From Burkholderiaceae bacterium (lineage in GTDB: Bacteria > Pseudomonadota > Gammaproteobacteria > Burkholderiales > Burkholderiaceae_C): a DNA stretch of 64,000 nt. Each line of letters begins with the position of its first letter. Position 1 is the stretch's first letter. A program made the translations under genes and the position numbers. The stretch lies in the NCBI GenBank assembly GCA_026125795.1, contig JAHCKM010000005.1, forward strand, positions 186,001-250,000, given 5' to 3'. This document shows, piece after piece, positions 1 through 8,142 of the stretch. Under the pieces are notes generated by a model, which saw nothing but the letters and a program-made list of their open reading frames with translations, did not search any database and was not told the origin of the DNA.

Positions 1-2
1 TT

Positions 3-65
3 TCGTCGCTGTCGGTGCTGGGAATGGACTTCATCCTCACGGCGCTCATGTTCTCGACGCCGTGA
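3..65 (+). CDS. mlaE: MlaE, ABC transporter permease (3' end only)
   Basis: Only the last 20 codons are in the window; they read ...LGMDFILTALMFSTP and then TGA. The hydrophobic LDFILTA-like tail is typical of the C-terminus of MlaE, the inner-membrane permease of the Mla phospholipid transporter. mlaD, mlaA, mlaC and mlaB follow in order, which supports the call. The 96-nt gap to mlaD contains a GC-rich repeat. The start and most of the gene lie upstream of the window. Confidence 0.8.
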   Translation, partial: SSLSVLGMDFILTALMFSTP

Positions 66-87
66 TTTCGAAAGGGACGAACTTGAC

Positions 88-153
88 TGCCCCCATGCTC
101 GTGTTGCTCGCTGCCCCGAAGAGGGGTTCGGCCTCCTCGAGGCCGCTCGTCGG
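88..153. repeat. GC-rich intergenic repeat between mlaE and mlaD
   Basis: The spacer has a CCCCCATGCTC-like block, then GCTCGCTGCCCC, then the short inverted pair CCCCgaagaGGGG. Related blocks recur near 8.1, 23.2, 31.87 and 49.57 kb. This looks like a dispersed palindromic element common in Burkholderiales spacers. Membership in one family is judged by eye only. Confidence 0.4.
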
Positions 154-161
154 AGGCTGAG

Positions 162-674
162 ATGCCCAAGAAGAACGTGGAAATGCTGGTCGGCCTGTTC
201 GTCGTGCTCGGCATTGCAGCGCTGGTGTTCATCGCGTTGAAGGCCGCCAATCTGGGCAGCTTCGGCAACAACGGCGGCTACACGCTGCAGGCGCGTTTCG
301 ACAACATCGGCAGCCTGAAGCCGCGTGCACCGGTGCGCAGCGCCGGCGTCACCGTGGGCCGCGTCATCTCGATCCGCCTGGATCCCAAGACCTACCAGGG
401 CCTGGTCACGATGGAGATCCAGCACGGCTTGGAGTTTCCTCGCGACAGCTCGGCCAAGATCCTCACGGCCGGCCTGCTGGGTGACCAATACGTCGGTTTG
501 GAGGCCGGCGGTGAAGAGAAGAACCTCGCTGCGGGTGACATGGTGACGCAGACGCAGTCGGCAGTGGTTCTCGAGAACCTGATCGGCCAGTTTCTCTTCA
601 ACAAAGCGGCCGAAGCAGGCACGGCAGTGCCCCCGGCGCCGCCGCCGTTGCCAGCGCCGGGCACCAAAAAATGA
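162..674 (+). CDS. mlaD: MlaD, MCE-domain substrate-binding subunit
   Basis: 170 aa. MlaD is the periplasmic, membrane-anchored ring protein of the MlaFEDB complex, which moves phospholipids between the outer and inner membranes. The sequence shows a short cytoplasmic N-terminus (MPKKNVE), one transmembrane helix at about residues 7-28, and a single MCE domain from about residue 39 with the typical LKPRAPVRSAGVTVGRV stretch. The C-terminus ends in a proline/alanine-rich tail (about 154-167). The ATG follows a GGAGG-like site. The stop overlaps the mlaA start (ATGA), so the two are probably translationally coupled. Confidence 0.95.
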   Translation: MPKKNVEMLVGLFVVLGIAALVFIALKAANLGSFGNNGGYTLQARFDNIGSLKPRAPVRSAGVTVGRVISIRLDPKTYQGLVTMEIQHGLEFPRDSSAKILTAGLLGDQYVGLEAGGEEKNLAAGDMVTQTQSAVVLENLIGQFLFNKAAEAGTAVPPAPPPLPAPGTKK

Positions 675-1405
675 CGGGCTTGTGTCGTATCGCGCCTGCA
701 GCGCTGACGATGTTGGTGCTGGGCGGTTGTGCCGCCCCGCCGGGCACACCCAATGATCCGCTCGAGGGTTTCAATCGGTCGATGTTCTCGTTCAACGAAG
801 CGGTCGACAAAGCGGTGCTGAAGCCCGTGGCCACCGGCTACGAGAAAGTTGTGCCGCAGTTCGTCCGCGCCCGCATCGACAACTTCTTCGCCAACCTGGG
901 TGATGCCTGGTCCGCCGTGAACCTCGTGCTGCAGGCCAAGCCGCAGCCGGCTCTCGAAACCGGCATGCGCTTTGTCTTCAACAGCACCCTGGGTCTGGGT
1001 GGGCTGTTCGATATCGCCGGTGAAGCCGGCATGGAACGCCGCAACGAAGACTTCGGTCAAACGCTCGGTTGGTGGGGCGTCGGTCCAGGTCCTTATCTGG
1101 TGCTGCCGATCCTGGGACCCTCCACGGTGCGCGACAGCGCGGCGCTGGCGGCTGACTTCCAGGCGGCGCCGACGGCCTGGTTCCAGGAACGCCGCGATCA
1201 GGTCGGGGTGACCGTGCTGCAGGTCGTCAGCACCCGTGCCCGCCTGCTGTCGGCCACGCGCATGATCGACGATATCGCACTCGACAAATACCTGCTCATT
1301 CGCGACGGTTTCCTGGTGCGCCGCCGCAACCAGGTCTACGACGGCAATCCGCCCGAGGAGCCGGAGCCCCCTGAAGAGGGATCGGAAGCCCCGCCCCCCA
1401 AGTGA
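671..1405 (+). CDS. mlaA: MlaA (VacJ) outer-membrane lipoprotein
   Basis: 244 aa. MlaA sits in the outer membrane and removes phospholipids from the outer leaflet, passing them to MlaC. A lipoprotein signal ends at Cys20 (VLGGC). The family motif DPLEGFNRSMFSFNE starts near residue 29, and the conserved GPYLVLPILGPS segment lies near residue 138. The C-terminal tail is rich in Pro and Glu, which is common in this family. The start codon overlaps the mlaD stop. Having mlaA inside the operon, rather than elsewhere as in E. coli, is usual in Betaproteobacteria. Confidence 0.95.
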   Translation: MTGLCRIAPAALTMLVLGGCAAPPGTPNDPLEGFNRSMFSFNEAVDKAVLKPVATGYEKVVPQFVRARIDNFFANLGDAWSAVNLVLQAKPQPALETGMRFVFNSTLGLGGLFDIAGEAGMERRNEDFGQTLGWWGVGPGPYLVLPILGPSTVRDSAALAADFQAAPTAWFQERRDQVGVTVLQVVSTRARLLSATRMIDDIALDKYLLIRDGFLVRRRNQVYDGNPPEEPEPPEEGSEAPPPK

Positions 1406-1466
1406 ACTCGTGGGTATTGCAATGCGTTAAGGTTGGGCGGTCGGACACAAGACCTGAGGAAAGCAG

Positions 1467-2075
1467 ATGTTTCGCACTCTTGCCATCGCCATGACCTTGG
1501 GCGCCACATTGTCGATGGCGCAAGCCCAGCAAACAGCCGATGCCTTCGTGATGAAGCTATCGACCGAAGTCATCGACGCGGTCAAGGCCGACAAGGCCAT
1601 CCAGGCCGGCGATGTCGGCAAGATCCGCTCGCTGGTCGATTCAAAGGTGCTGCCCAACGTAAACCTGCAGCGCATGGTCATCAAGTCGGTCGGCCCGCCG
1701 TGGCGCAGCGCCACGCCCGAGCAGCAAACGCGGCTGACCGAGGAGTTCAAGACCTACCTCATCAACACCTACGCCGGTGCGCTGACACAGGTGCGCGACC
1801 AGACGGTCAAGCTGCGACCCGTGCGCGCCGGCAGCAACGCCAACGAGGTCGTCATCGGCACGGACGTGGTCAACAAGGGCGAGCCCATCCAACTCGACTA
1901 CCGGCTCGAGAAGGCCGGCGACTCGTGGAAGATCTACGACTTCAACGTGCTGGGCTTGTGGGCCACCGACAGCTTTCGCAGTCAGTTTGCGCGCGACCTG
2001 AGCGGCGGCGGCGTCGATGCGCTGATTGCGCGCCTGTCGGAAAAGAACAAGCAGATCGCCGGCAGCAAGAACTGA
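1467..2075 (+). CDS. mlaC: MlaC, periplasmic phospholipid carrier
   Basis: 202 aa. MlaC shuttles phospholipid across the periplasm between MlaA and the MlaD ring. A clear Sec signal peptide (MFRTLAIAMTLGATLSMAQA, cut near residue 20) precedes an MlaC/Ttg2D domain. That domain contains VLPNVNLQRMVIKSVGPPW and FKTYLINTYAGAL, hallmarks of the family. It lies 61 nt after mlaA and 19 nt before mlaB, so it is in the same operon. The length is normal. Confidence 0.95.
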   Translation: MFRTLAIAMTLGATLSMAQAQQTADAFVMKLSTEVIDAVKADKAIQAGDVGKIRSLVDSKVLPNVNLQRMVIKSVGPPWRSATPEQQTRLTEEFKTYLINTYAGALTQVRDQTVKLRPVRAGSNANEVVIGTDVVNKGEPIQLDYRLEKAGDSWKIYDFNVLGLWATDSFRSQFARDLSGGGVDALIARLSEKNKQIAGSKN

Positions 2076-2094
2076 CGCGTTCACGCACGGCACC

Positions 2095-2382
2095 ATGCTC
2101 GTCCTGCCCGAGGTCCTGACGCTCAACGAGGCCAACACCACGCTGCGCATGCTCGAGCAGTCGATGCGCGGCGACGATGCCGCCACGCTGACGGTTGACG
2201 CATCGGCGCTGCGCACGTTCGATAGCGCCGCCGTGGCGGTGCTGCTCGAATGCCGGCGCCTGGCGCGCGCCTGGAACAAGGGTTTCGAGGTGTGCCGCGC
2301 GCCGCCCAAGCTCACCGAGCTGGTAAAACTGTACGGCGTGGATCAGCTGCTGGCGTTCGCCGCGCCGCCCGCCGGCAACTGA
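2095..2382 (+). CDS. mlaB: MlaB, STAS-domain accessory protein
   Basis: 95 aa. A small cytoplasmic STAS-domain protein that binds the MlaF ATPase and stabilises the MlaFEDB transporter. The fold is supported by a VDASALRTFDSAAVAVLLE segment (conserved D-S/T-A loop) and by RAPPKLTELVKLYGV near the end. The reading frame stays open upstream to 2026, but that part overlaps mlaC, so the ATG at 2095 is the sensible start. It ends the operon; zwf converges from the other strand 93 nt later. Confidence 0.88.
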   Translation: MLVLPEVLTLNEANTTLRMLEQSMRGDDAATLTVDASALRTFDSAAVAVLLECRRLARAWNKGFEVCRAPPKLTELVKLYGVDQLLAFAAPPAGN

Positions 2383-2475
2383 GCCGGCCCGGCACACACG
2401 GCGCGCAAGGCGCACCTGACCTGGCTGCGCCAGCGGTCGCATGCGGGCAGTGAGGACGCGCCCGCGCAGCCGAGT

Positions 2476-3921
2476 TCATTGCTCCTCCTCCCAAACGCAG
2501 CCGTCACGCGCGACCATCGCGCTGGCCGCGGGGGGACCCCAGGTGCCTGCGGCATAGGGGCGCGGCGGCTGCGGGTCGTGGCCCCAGGCGTGCAGCACCG
2601 GCTCAACCCAGCGCCATGCCTGCTCCTGCTCGTCGCTGCGCACGAACAGGTTCAAACGCCCGGCAATCGCATCCATCAGCAGGCGCTCATACGCACCGAC
2701 ACGCTCAGCCGCAAAGGCCTTGTCAAAGTCGAGATCGAGAAACACCGGGGACAGCAGTTCTCCCTGACCGGAGCCCTTGGCCGCCAACAGGTGCAGCTGC
2801 AATCCGTCATCGGGCTGCAGCTTGATCACCAGCTTGTTGGCGCGTGCACTGCCTGGAAAGATCGGATGCGGAACCGGCCTGAAGTTGACGACGATCTGCG
2901 CATGCTGCGCCGCCAACCGCTTGCCGGTGCGCAGGTAGAACGGCACGCCGGCCCAGCGCCAGTTCTGCACCTCGGTGCGCAGCGCAACGAAGGTCTCGGT
3001 CATGCTGTCCGCCGGCACTCTCGTTTCCTCAAGGTAACCGGGCACCGGCTTGCCCTCGACCGTGCCGGCCTTGTATTGGCCGCGCACCACGTCGCGTGCC
3101 ACGGCCCCCGGCGTGAAGGGTTTCAGCGACTTCAGCACCTTGAGCTTCTCGTCGCGGATCGCGTCGGCGTCGTTGGTCGGGGGAGGCTCCATCGCGATCA
3201 TCGTCAGCAGCTGCAGCGCGTGGTTCTGGACCATGTCGCGCAGCGCACCGATCCGATCGTAGAAGTCGCCGCGCGAGCCGACACCAAGCGCTTCGGCCAG
3301 CGTGATCTGGATGTTGGAGATGCTCTCGCGCCGCCACAGCGGCTCGAACAGCGCGTTGCCGAAGCGCAGCGCCGAGAGGTTCTGCACCGATGGTTTGCCA
3401 AGATAGTGGTCGATGCGCAGCGCCTGCCGTTCGGCAAACGCGCCGGCTACCACGCAGTTGATCTCCTTTGCGCTCGGCAGGTCGTGGCCGAGCGGCTTCT
3501 CCAGGACTACGCGCACCTGCGGCCCGTTCATGCCGGCCGCGCCGAGTTGCGCACACACCACCGGGAACAAGTGTGGCGCGGTGGCCAGGTACATCACCAC
3601 CGTGTCGGAGTTGCGCTCGTCGAGCCACGCCTTCAGGCTGGCGTAGTCGCCCGGCTGCGACAGGTCCATGCGCCGGTAGTGCAGCAGAGCGGCGAAGCGC
3701 TCGAACTCTTCTTCCGTCGGTTGCTTGGCCGGCTCAACCTCCACGAAGCGTTGTTGAAGCCAGGCGCGGTAATCGCTGTCGCTGCGCGGCTCGCGGGCCA
3801 CCGCGAGGATGCGACCGCCCGGCGGAAGCTTGCCGTGCCGAAACGCCTGGAACAGCGCCGGCATCAGCTTGCGCCAGGTCAGGTCGCCGGTGCCACCGAA
3901 CAGAACGAGGTCGAACGACAT
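2476..3921 (-). CDS. zwf: Glucose-6-phosphate 1-dehydrogenase
   Basis: 481 aa. Oxidises glucose-6-phosphate to 6-phosphogluconolactone with NADP+, the entry to the oxidative pentose phosphate and Entner-Doudoroff routes. The N-terminal Rossmann motif GGTGDL is at residues 9-14, EKPLG at 141-145, and the active-site signature RIDHYLGK at 169-176. The frame is open for 18 more codons, but the ATG giving MSFDLVLFGG fits the family start and lies 29 nt after the predicted transcription start. It is divergent from pgi. No pgl, edd or eda gene is next to it. Confidence 0.95.
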   Translation of the reverse strand: MSFDLVLFGGTGDLTWRKLMPALFQAFRHGKLPPGGRILAVAREPRSDSDYRAWLQQRFVEVEPAKQPTEEEFERFAALLHYRRMDLSQPGDYASLKAWLDERNSDTVVMYLATAPHLFPVVCAQLGAAGMNGPQVRVVLEKPLGHDLPSAKEINCVVAGAFAERQALRIDHYLGKPSVQNLSALRFGNALFEPLWRRESISNIQITLAEALGVGSRGDFYDRIGALRDMVQNHALQLLTMIAMEPPPTNDADAIRDEKLKVLKSLKPFTPGAVARDVVRGQYKAGTVEGKPVPGYLEETRVPADSMTETFVALRTEVQNWRWAGVPFYLRTGKRLAAQHAQIVVNFRPVPHPIFPGSARANKLVIKLQPDDGLQLHLLAAKGSGQGELLSPVFLDLDFDKAFAAERVGAYERLLMDAIAGRLNLFVRSDEQEQAWRWVEPVLHAWGHDPQPPRPYAAGTWGPPAASAMVARDGCVWEEEQ

Positions 3922-3956
3922 GCGTTTGTGCTTGCTTGTGGTTTCGTTCACCAACG

Positions 3957-3985
3957 ATGATCCGGTAGTGTCCACGGCAGGTCAA
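3957..3985 (-). promoter_or_regulatory. Sigma-70-type promoter for zwf
   Basis: Read on the minus strand: TTGACC (-35, 5/6 match), a 17-nt spacer, then GATCAT (-10, 4/6 match). Transcription would start near 3950, about 29 nt before the chosen zwf ATG. This is a pattern match only. Confidence 0.5.
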
Positions 3986-4086
3986 CTTCACGGCGCCGTG
4001 TTGGGATCCGCTCGGCACGTCGTCGGGCCGGGCATGCTGCGCCGCGGATAATCGAACCATCGATCGGCAGAGATCCGCTTACTGCT

Positions 4087-5685
4087 ATGAGCACACTCGA
4101 TACCAAACGCTGCGATCGCACGGTGGCCTGGCGCGCGCTGCAGGGTCACTATGAAGCACACGGCCGGGACCTCGACCTGCGCGATGCGTTCGCTCGCGAT
4201 CCCGCGCGTGCAGAGGCATTCTCGCTGCAGGCACCCGAGGTGTTCGCCGATCTGTCGAAGAACCGCTGGGATCTGCTGACGCGCAAGCTGCTGATCGACC
4301 TGGCGCACGAGTGCGGCATGCCGGCGCGCCGCGATGCGATGTTCAACGGCGAGCCGATCAACAGCACCGAGGGCCGCGCCGTGCTGCACACCGCGCTGCG
4401 CGCGCCGCCCGGCGCGGGCCCGTTCTCGAGCGACGTGCACGCGGTTCTCGATGACATGCTCGCCTTCGCCGAACGCGTGCGCGACAGCGCCAGCGGCATC
4501 CGCGCTGTGGTCAACATCGGCATCGGCGGGTCGGACCTGGGTCCGCAGATGGTCGTGCCGGCACTCGATTCTTATGCATCGAAGGCCATGGAGTACCACT
4601 TTGTCTCCAATGTCGACGGCCACGACATCACGCCGGTGCTGGCTCGACTGAAGCCGGAGTCGACGCTCTTCGTGATCGCGTCGAAGACCTTCACGACCCA
4701 GGAGACGATGGCCAATGCCGACGTGGCCCGCGCCTGGTTCATCGCGCACGGCGGGCTCGACATCGCGCGGCACTTCGTCGCCACGACCACCAACGTCCAG
4801 GCGGCAGCGGCGTTCGGCATCACCACCACGTTCGGCTTCTGGGACTGGGTCGGCGGACGCTACTCGATGTGGAGCGCGATCGGATTGCCGATCGCCATCG
4901 CGATCGGCGCGGCCCACTTTCGCGCGCTGCTCGCCGGCGCGCACGCCATGGACCGCCACTTCGCCGAGGCCCCGCTGGAACACAACCTGCCGGCGCAGCT
5001 CGGCCTGCTCGACGTGTGGTATCGCAACTTCCACCGTTTCGCGAGCCGCTCGGTGGCGCCGTACCACCAGGGGCTGAAGCGCCTGCCTGCTTACCTGCAG
5101 CAGCTGGAGATGGAGTCCAACGGCAAGGGTGTCGACCTCGATGGCGCTGTGTTGCCCTACGACTCCAGCGCCGTGGTGTGGGGCGAACCCGGAACCAACG
5201 GCCAGCATGCGTTCTTCCAGATGCTGCACCAGGGCACCGACGTGGTTCCATTGGAGTTCATCGCCGTGCGCACGCCGTCGCATCCGCACCTCTCGCTGCA
5301 CACGAAGGCGCTGGCGAACTGCCTGGCGCAGGCCCGGGCGCTGATGCTGGGCAAGAGCGTGGATGGGGCGCGCGGCGAGCGCGCCCCCACGGCGTCCGAC
5401 ACGATCGATGCCGACACTCTGGCGCGGCACCGGAGCTTTCCCGGCAACCGGCCGAGCACGACGCTGGTGCTCGATGCGCTGACGCCGCGCAGCCTGGGTG
5501 CGCTCGTCGCCCTGTATGAGCACCGGGTCTTCACCAGCGGCGCCGTGTGGGGCATCAACAGCTTCGACCAATGGGGCGTCGAGCTCGGCAAAGCACTGTG
5601 CAACGACCTGCTGCCGCGTTTTGCCACTGGGGATACCACGGGGTTGGACCCCTCCACGGCTGCATTGCTGCGCCGCTTGCGCTGA
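4087..5685 (+). CDS. pgi: Glucose-6-phosphate isomerase
   Basis: 532 aa. Interconverts glucose-6-phosphate and fructose-6-phosphate in glycolysis and gluconeogenesis. Phosphosugar-binding motifs are GIGGSDLGP (145-153) and SKTFTT (199-204). Catalytic residues fall where expected: Glu343 in ESNGKG and His374 in NGQH. The C-terminal signature GVELGK is also present. It diverges from zwf across a 165-nt spacer, so both enzymes that use glucose-6-phosphate share one control region. The length is slightly below E. coli Pgi (549 aa) but all motifs are intact. Confidence 0.95.
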   Translation: MSTLDTKRCDRTVAWRALQGHYEAHGRDLDLRDAFARDPARAEAFSLQAPEVFADLSKNRWDLLTRKLLIDLAHECGMPARRDAMFNGEPINSTEGRAVLHTALRAPPGAGPFSSDVHAVLDDMLAFAERVRDSASGIRAVVNIGIGGSDLGPQMVVPALDSYASKAMEYHFVSNVDGHDITPVLARLKPESTLFVIASKTFTTQETMANADVARAWFIAHGGLDIARHFVATTTNVQAAAAFGITTTFGFWDWVGGRYSMWSAIGLPIAIAIGAAHFRALLAGAHAMDRHFAEAPLEHNLPAQLGLLDVWYRNFHRFASRSVAPYHQGLKRLPAYLQQLEMESNGKGVDLDGAVLPYDSSAVVWGEPGTNGQHAFFQMLHQGTDVVPLEFIAVRTPSHPHLSLHTKALANCLAQARALMLGKSVDGARGERAPTASDTIDADTLARHRSFPGNRPSTTLVLDALTPRSLGALVALYEHRVFTSGAVWGINSFDQWGVELGKALCNDLLPRFATGDTTGLDPSTAALLRRLR

Positions 5686-5697
5686 GCGAACGGCGCC

Positions 5698-5714
5698 GGG
5701 CACGATCCCTGCAT
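5698..5714 (+). promoter_or_regulatory. Candidate sigma-54 (-24/-12) promoter for aapJQMP
   Basis: GGGCACGATCCCTGCAT lies 13 nt after the pgi stop and 76 nt before the aapJ start. It matches the consensus TGGCACG-N4-TTGCA/T at all but two positions, with the diagnostic GG and GC doublets exactly 10 nt apart. Sigma-54/NtrC control would suit an amino-acid uptake operon. I did not find a convincing NtrC site upstream. Confidence 0.5.
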
Positions 5715-5790
5715 CGGTGTTTGCTCGGTATGCCGGGCCCGGACGGCTCGGGACAATTCCGGCACTTGCAAACCGCCAGGAGAACCATTC

Positions 5791-6807
5791 ATGCTCAAGC
5801 ACGCCGTGGCCGCCATGCTCGCCCTCGCTTTCGTCGGAGGGGCACAGGCCGGCAAGACTCTCGATGCCATCAAACAACGGGGCCAACTGATCTGTGGCGT
5901 CAATCCGAGCCTGCCCGGCTTCTCCGCGGCGGACAGCCAGGGCAACTGGACCGGGCTCGATGTCGACATCTGCAAGGCGCTGGCCGCCACGGTGCTCAAC
6001 GATGCCAGCAAGATCAAGTGGGTGCCGCTGAACGCGTCACAGCGCTTCGCGGCGCTGCAGTCCGGTGAGGTGGACATCCTGTCGCGCAACACCACGTGGA
6101 CGCTGACCCGCGACGCGTCGCTCGGCCTGCACTTCACCGGCGTCACCTACTATGACGGCCAGGGCTTCATGGTCACCAAGAAGAGCAAGATCGCTTCGGC
6201 CAAGCAGCTGAAGGGCGCCACCGTGTGCGTGCAGTCGGGCACCACCACCGAGAAGAACCTCAACGACTACTCCAAGTCGGCCGGCCTGAACATGAAGCCG
6301 GTGGTGTTCGAGACGCAGGAAGCCACGAACAAGGCGTACTTCTCCGGGCGTTGCCAGGCCTACACCACCGACGCCTCGGGCCTGGCCTCCGTGCGAAACA
6401 AGGAAGCCGGCAACCCCGACGACCACGTGATCCTGCCCGAGCTGATCTCCAAGGAGCCGCTCGGTCCGAGCGTGCGCCGCGGTGACGACGAGTTCTTTGC
6501 GATCTCCAAGTGGGTGGTGTTCGCGCTGATCGAAGCCGAGGAATACGGCATCACGCAGGCCAACGTGGACCAGATGAAGGCCGAAAGCAAGGACCCGGTC
6601 GTGCAGCGCATCCTCGGCACCAGCGAAGACACCGGCAAGTTGCTCGGCCTCGACAAAGATTGGGCCTATCGCGCCATCAAGGCGGTGGGCAACTACGGCG
6701 AGATCTTCGAGCGCAATGTGGGACCCAAATCGGCGCTCAAGCTGCCACGCGGCGCCAACAACCTCTGGAGCAAGGGCGGCTTCATGTATGCGCCTCCGGT
6801 GAGGTAA
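5791..6807 (+). CDS. aapJ: General L-amino acid ABC transporter, periplasmic binding protein
   Basis: 338 aa. Binds polar and other L-amino acids in the periplasm for the AapQMP permease. A Sec signal peptide ends near residue 20 (GGAQA). The solute-binding protein family 3 fold follows, with KQRGQLICGVNPSLPGF, NWTGLDVDICKALA and the SRNTTWTLTRDASLGLHF stretch typical of AapJ/BztA. The length matches the family (about 340 aa). A good AGGAGA ribosome site precedes the ATG. It is the first gene of a four-gene uptake operon behind a candidate sigma-54 promoter. Confidence 0.93.
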   Translation: MLKHAVAAMLALAFVGGAQAGKTLDAIKQRGQLICGVNPSLPGFSAADSQGNWTGLDVDICKALAATVLNDASKIKWVPLNASQRFAALQSGEVDILSRNTTWTLTRDASLGLHFTGVTYYDGQGFMVTKKSKIASAKQLKGATVCVQSGTTTEKNLNDYSKSAGLNMKPVVFETQEATNKAYFSGRCQAYTTDASGLASVRNKEAGNPDDHVILPELISKEPLGPSVRRGDDEFFAISKWVVFALIEAEEYGITQANVDQMKAESKDPVVQRILGTSEDTGKLLGLDKDWAYRAIKAVGNYGEIFERNVGPKSALKLPRGANNLWSKGGFMYAPPVR

Positions 6808-6866
6808 CGCTGCGCGGACAACGATGGCGGGTTCGCCGGCGGCGAACCCTGTTCGGGTGATTTTTC

Positions 6867-8039
6867 GTGGCAGCTCCTCCTAAGAGTCGGTCCTGGTCCT
6901 GGCGCAGCAAAGCCTTCCGCGGCGTGCTGTACCAGGTGATCGTGCTCGGGCTGATCTTTGCCGTGGGCGCGTACCTGTTCTCCAACACGCTGGAGAACAT
7001 GCGGGTGCGCGGCATCCAGAGCGGCTTTGACTTCATCGATCAGCCGGCCGGCTTCGGCATCGGCGAAAGCGTGGTGCCGTTTGACTCATCCGAGAGTTAT
7101 GGCAAGGCGTTCTTGGTGGGCCTTTCGAACACGTTTCGAGTGGCCATTCTCGGCATCGTCATGGCCACCATCCTCGGCACGCTGGTGGGAATCGGCCGGC
7201 TGTCGCGCAACTTCCTGATCCGCACGCTGAGCGGCGCCTACGTGGACCTGCTGCGCAACGTGCCGCTGCTGCTGCAGCTGTTCATCTGGTACTTCGTGCT
7301 CACCGAGATGTTGCCGCCGATCGAGGAGGCGCTGCATCCTCTGCCGGGCGTGTTCTTCAGCAAGAACGGCCTGCAGTTTCCGCACCCGCTGTGGGCGCCC
7401 GGACACTGGGCCACGGTGATCGGTTTTTCGATCGGCTGCATCGGAGTGTGGGGGTGGTCGCGCTATGTCGCGGCGCGCCGCGCCGCCACCGGGAACGCAC
7501 CGATGTTCGGCCTGCCTGCCTTCGCCATCCTGATCGTCGCCACGTACGTCGGCTGGCTGCTCGGCGGCGCGCCGTCGGGCCTTGATACGCCAGAGAAGAC
7601 CGAGATCAACGTGATCGGCGGCGGCTCGGTAACCCCCGAGTTCCTTACCGTGCTGCTCGGCCTGACGATCTACACAGCGGCCTACATCGCCGAAGTGGTG
7701 CGCGCCGGCATCCAGTCGGTGCCGTACGGCCAGCACGAGGCCAGCGTGTCGCTCGGACTCACGCGCGCGAAGGAGCTGCGCCTGGTGCAGTTGCCGCAGG
7801 CGCTGCGCGTGATCATCCCGCCGATGACCAATCAGTACCTGAACCTGACGAAGAACTCGTCGCTGGCCGTCGCGGTCGGCTACCCCGACCTGGTGTCGAT
7901 CTCCAATACATCGCTCAATCAGACCGGGCGCGCGATCGAATGCATCTCGATCGTGATGGCGTGTTACCTCACGCTGTCGTTGCTGACGTCGGCGCTGATG
8001 AACTGGTACAACCGTCGCGCGACGATCAAGGAGAGGTAA
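6867..8039 (+). CDS. aapQ: General L-amino acid ABC transporter, permease 1
   Basis: 390 aa with a GTG start. One of two inner-membrane permeases that form the translocation channel with AapM. Several hydrophobic helices are visible, starting at about residues 17-37. The HisM-type permease region includes ISLRNVPLLLQ-like RNVPLLLQLFIWYF and the EAA loop EVVRAGIQSVPYGQHEA, which contacts AapP. The long N-terminal region and about 400-residue size are typical of AapQ. It lies 59 nt after aapJ. A repeat-bearing spacer separates it from aapM. Confidence 0.93.
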   Translation: MAAPPKSRSWSWRSKAFRGVLYQVIVLGLIFAVGAYLFSNTLENMRVRGIQSGFDFIDQPAGFGIGESVVPFDSSESYGKAFLVGLSNTFRVAILGIVMATILGTLVGIGRLSRNFLIRTLSGAYVDLLRNVPLLLQLFIWYFVLTEMLPPIEEALHPLPGVFFSKNGLQFPHPLWAPGHWATVIGFSIGCIGVWGWSRYVAARRAATGNAPMFGLPAFAILIVATYVGWLLGGAPSGLDTPEKTEINVIGGGSVTPEFLTVLLGLTIYTAAYIAEVVRAGIQSVPYGQHEASVSLGLTRAKELRLVQLPQALRVIIPPMTNQYLNLTKNSSLAVAVGYPDLVSISNTSLNQTGRAIECISIVMACYLTLSLLTSALMNWYNRRATIKER

Positions 8040-8073
8040 GGATGAACGCCGCACGGCCGCTCCGAAGGCGTTC

Positions 8074-8141
8074 GCTCCCCAAGAGCCACGAAGGGGCTCC
8101 TGCTGAGCCCTGGGGGACGGCCCGCAGGGCCAAGGGGGCTC
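8074..8141. repeat. GC-rich intergenic repeat inside the aap operon
   Basis: The 103-nt aapQ-aapM spacer has GCTCCCC...GGGGCTC and CCCTGGGGG blocks followed by CCAAGGGGGCTC just before the aapM GTG. It resembles repeats at 23.2 and 31.87 kb. As RNA it could fold between the permease genes and tune their relative expression; that is inference. Confidence 0.4.
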
Positions 8142-8142
8142 G

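Noticed and set aside
3988-5886. 632-codon open frame on the minus strand
   Set aside because: Antisense over pgi, where all catalytic motifs are on the plus strand.
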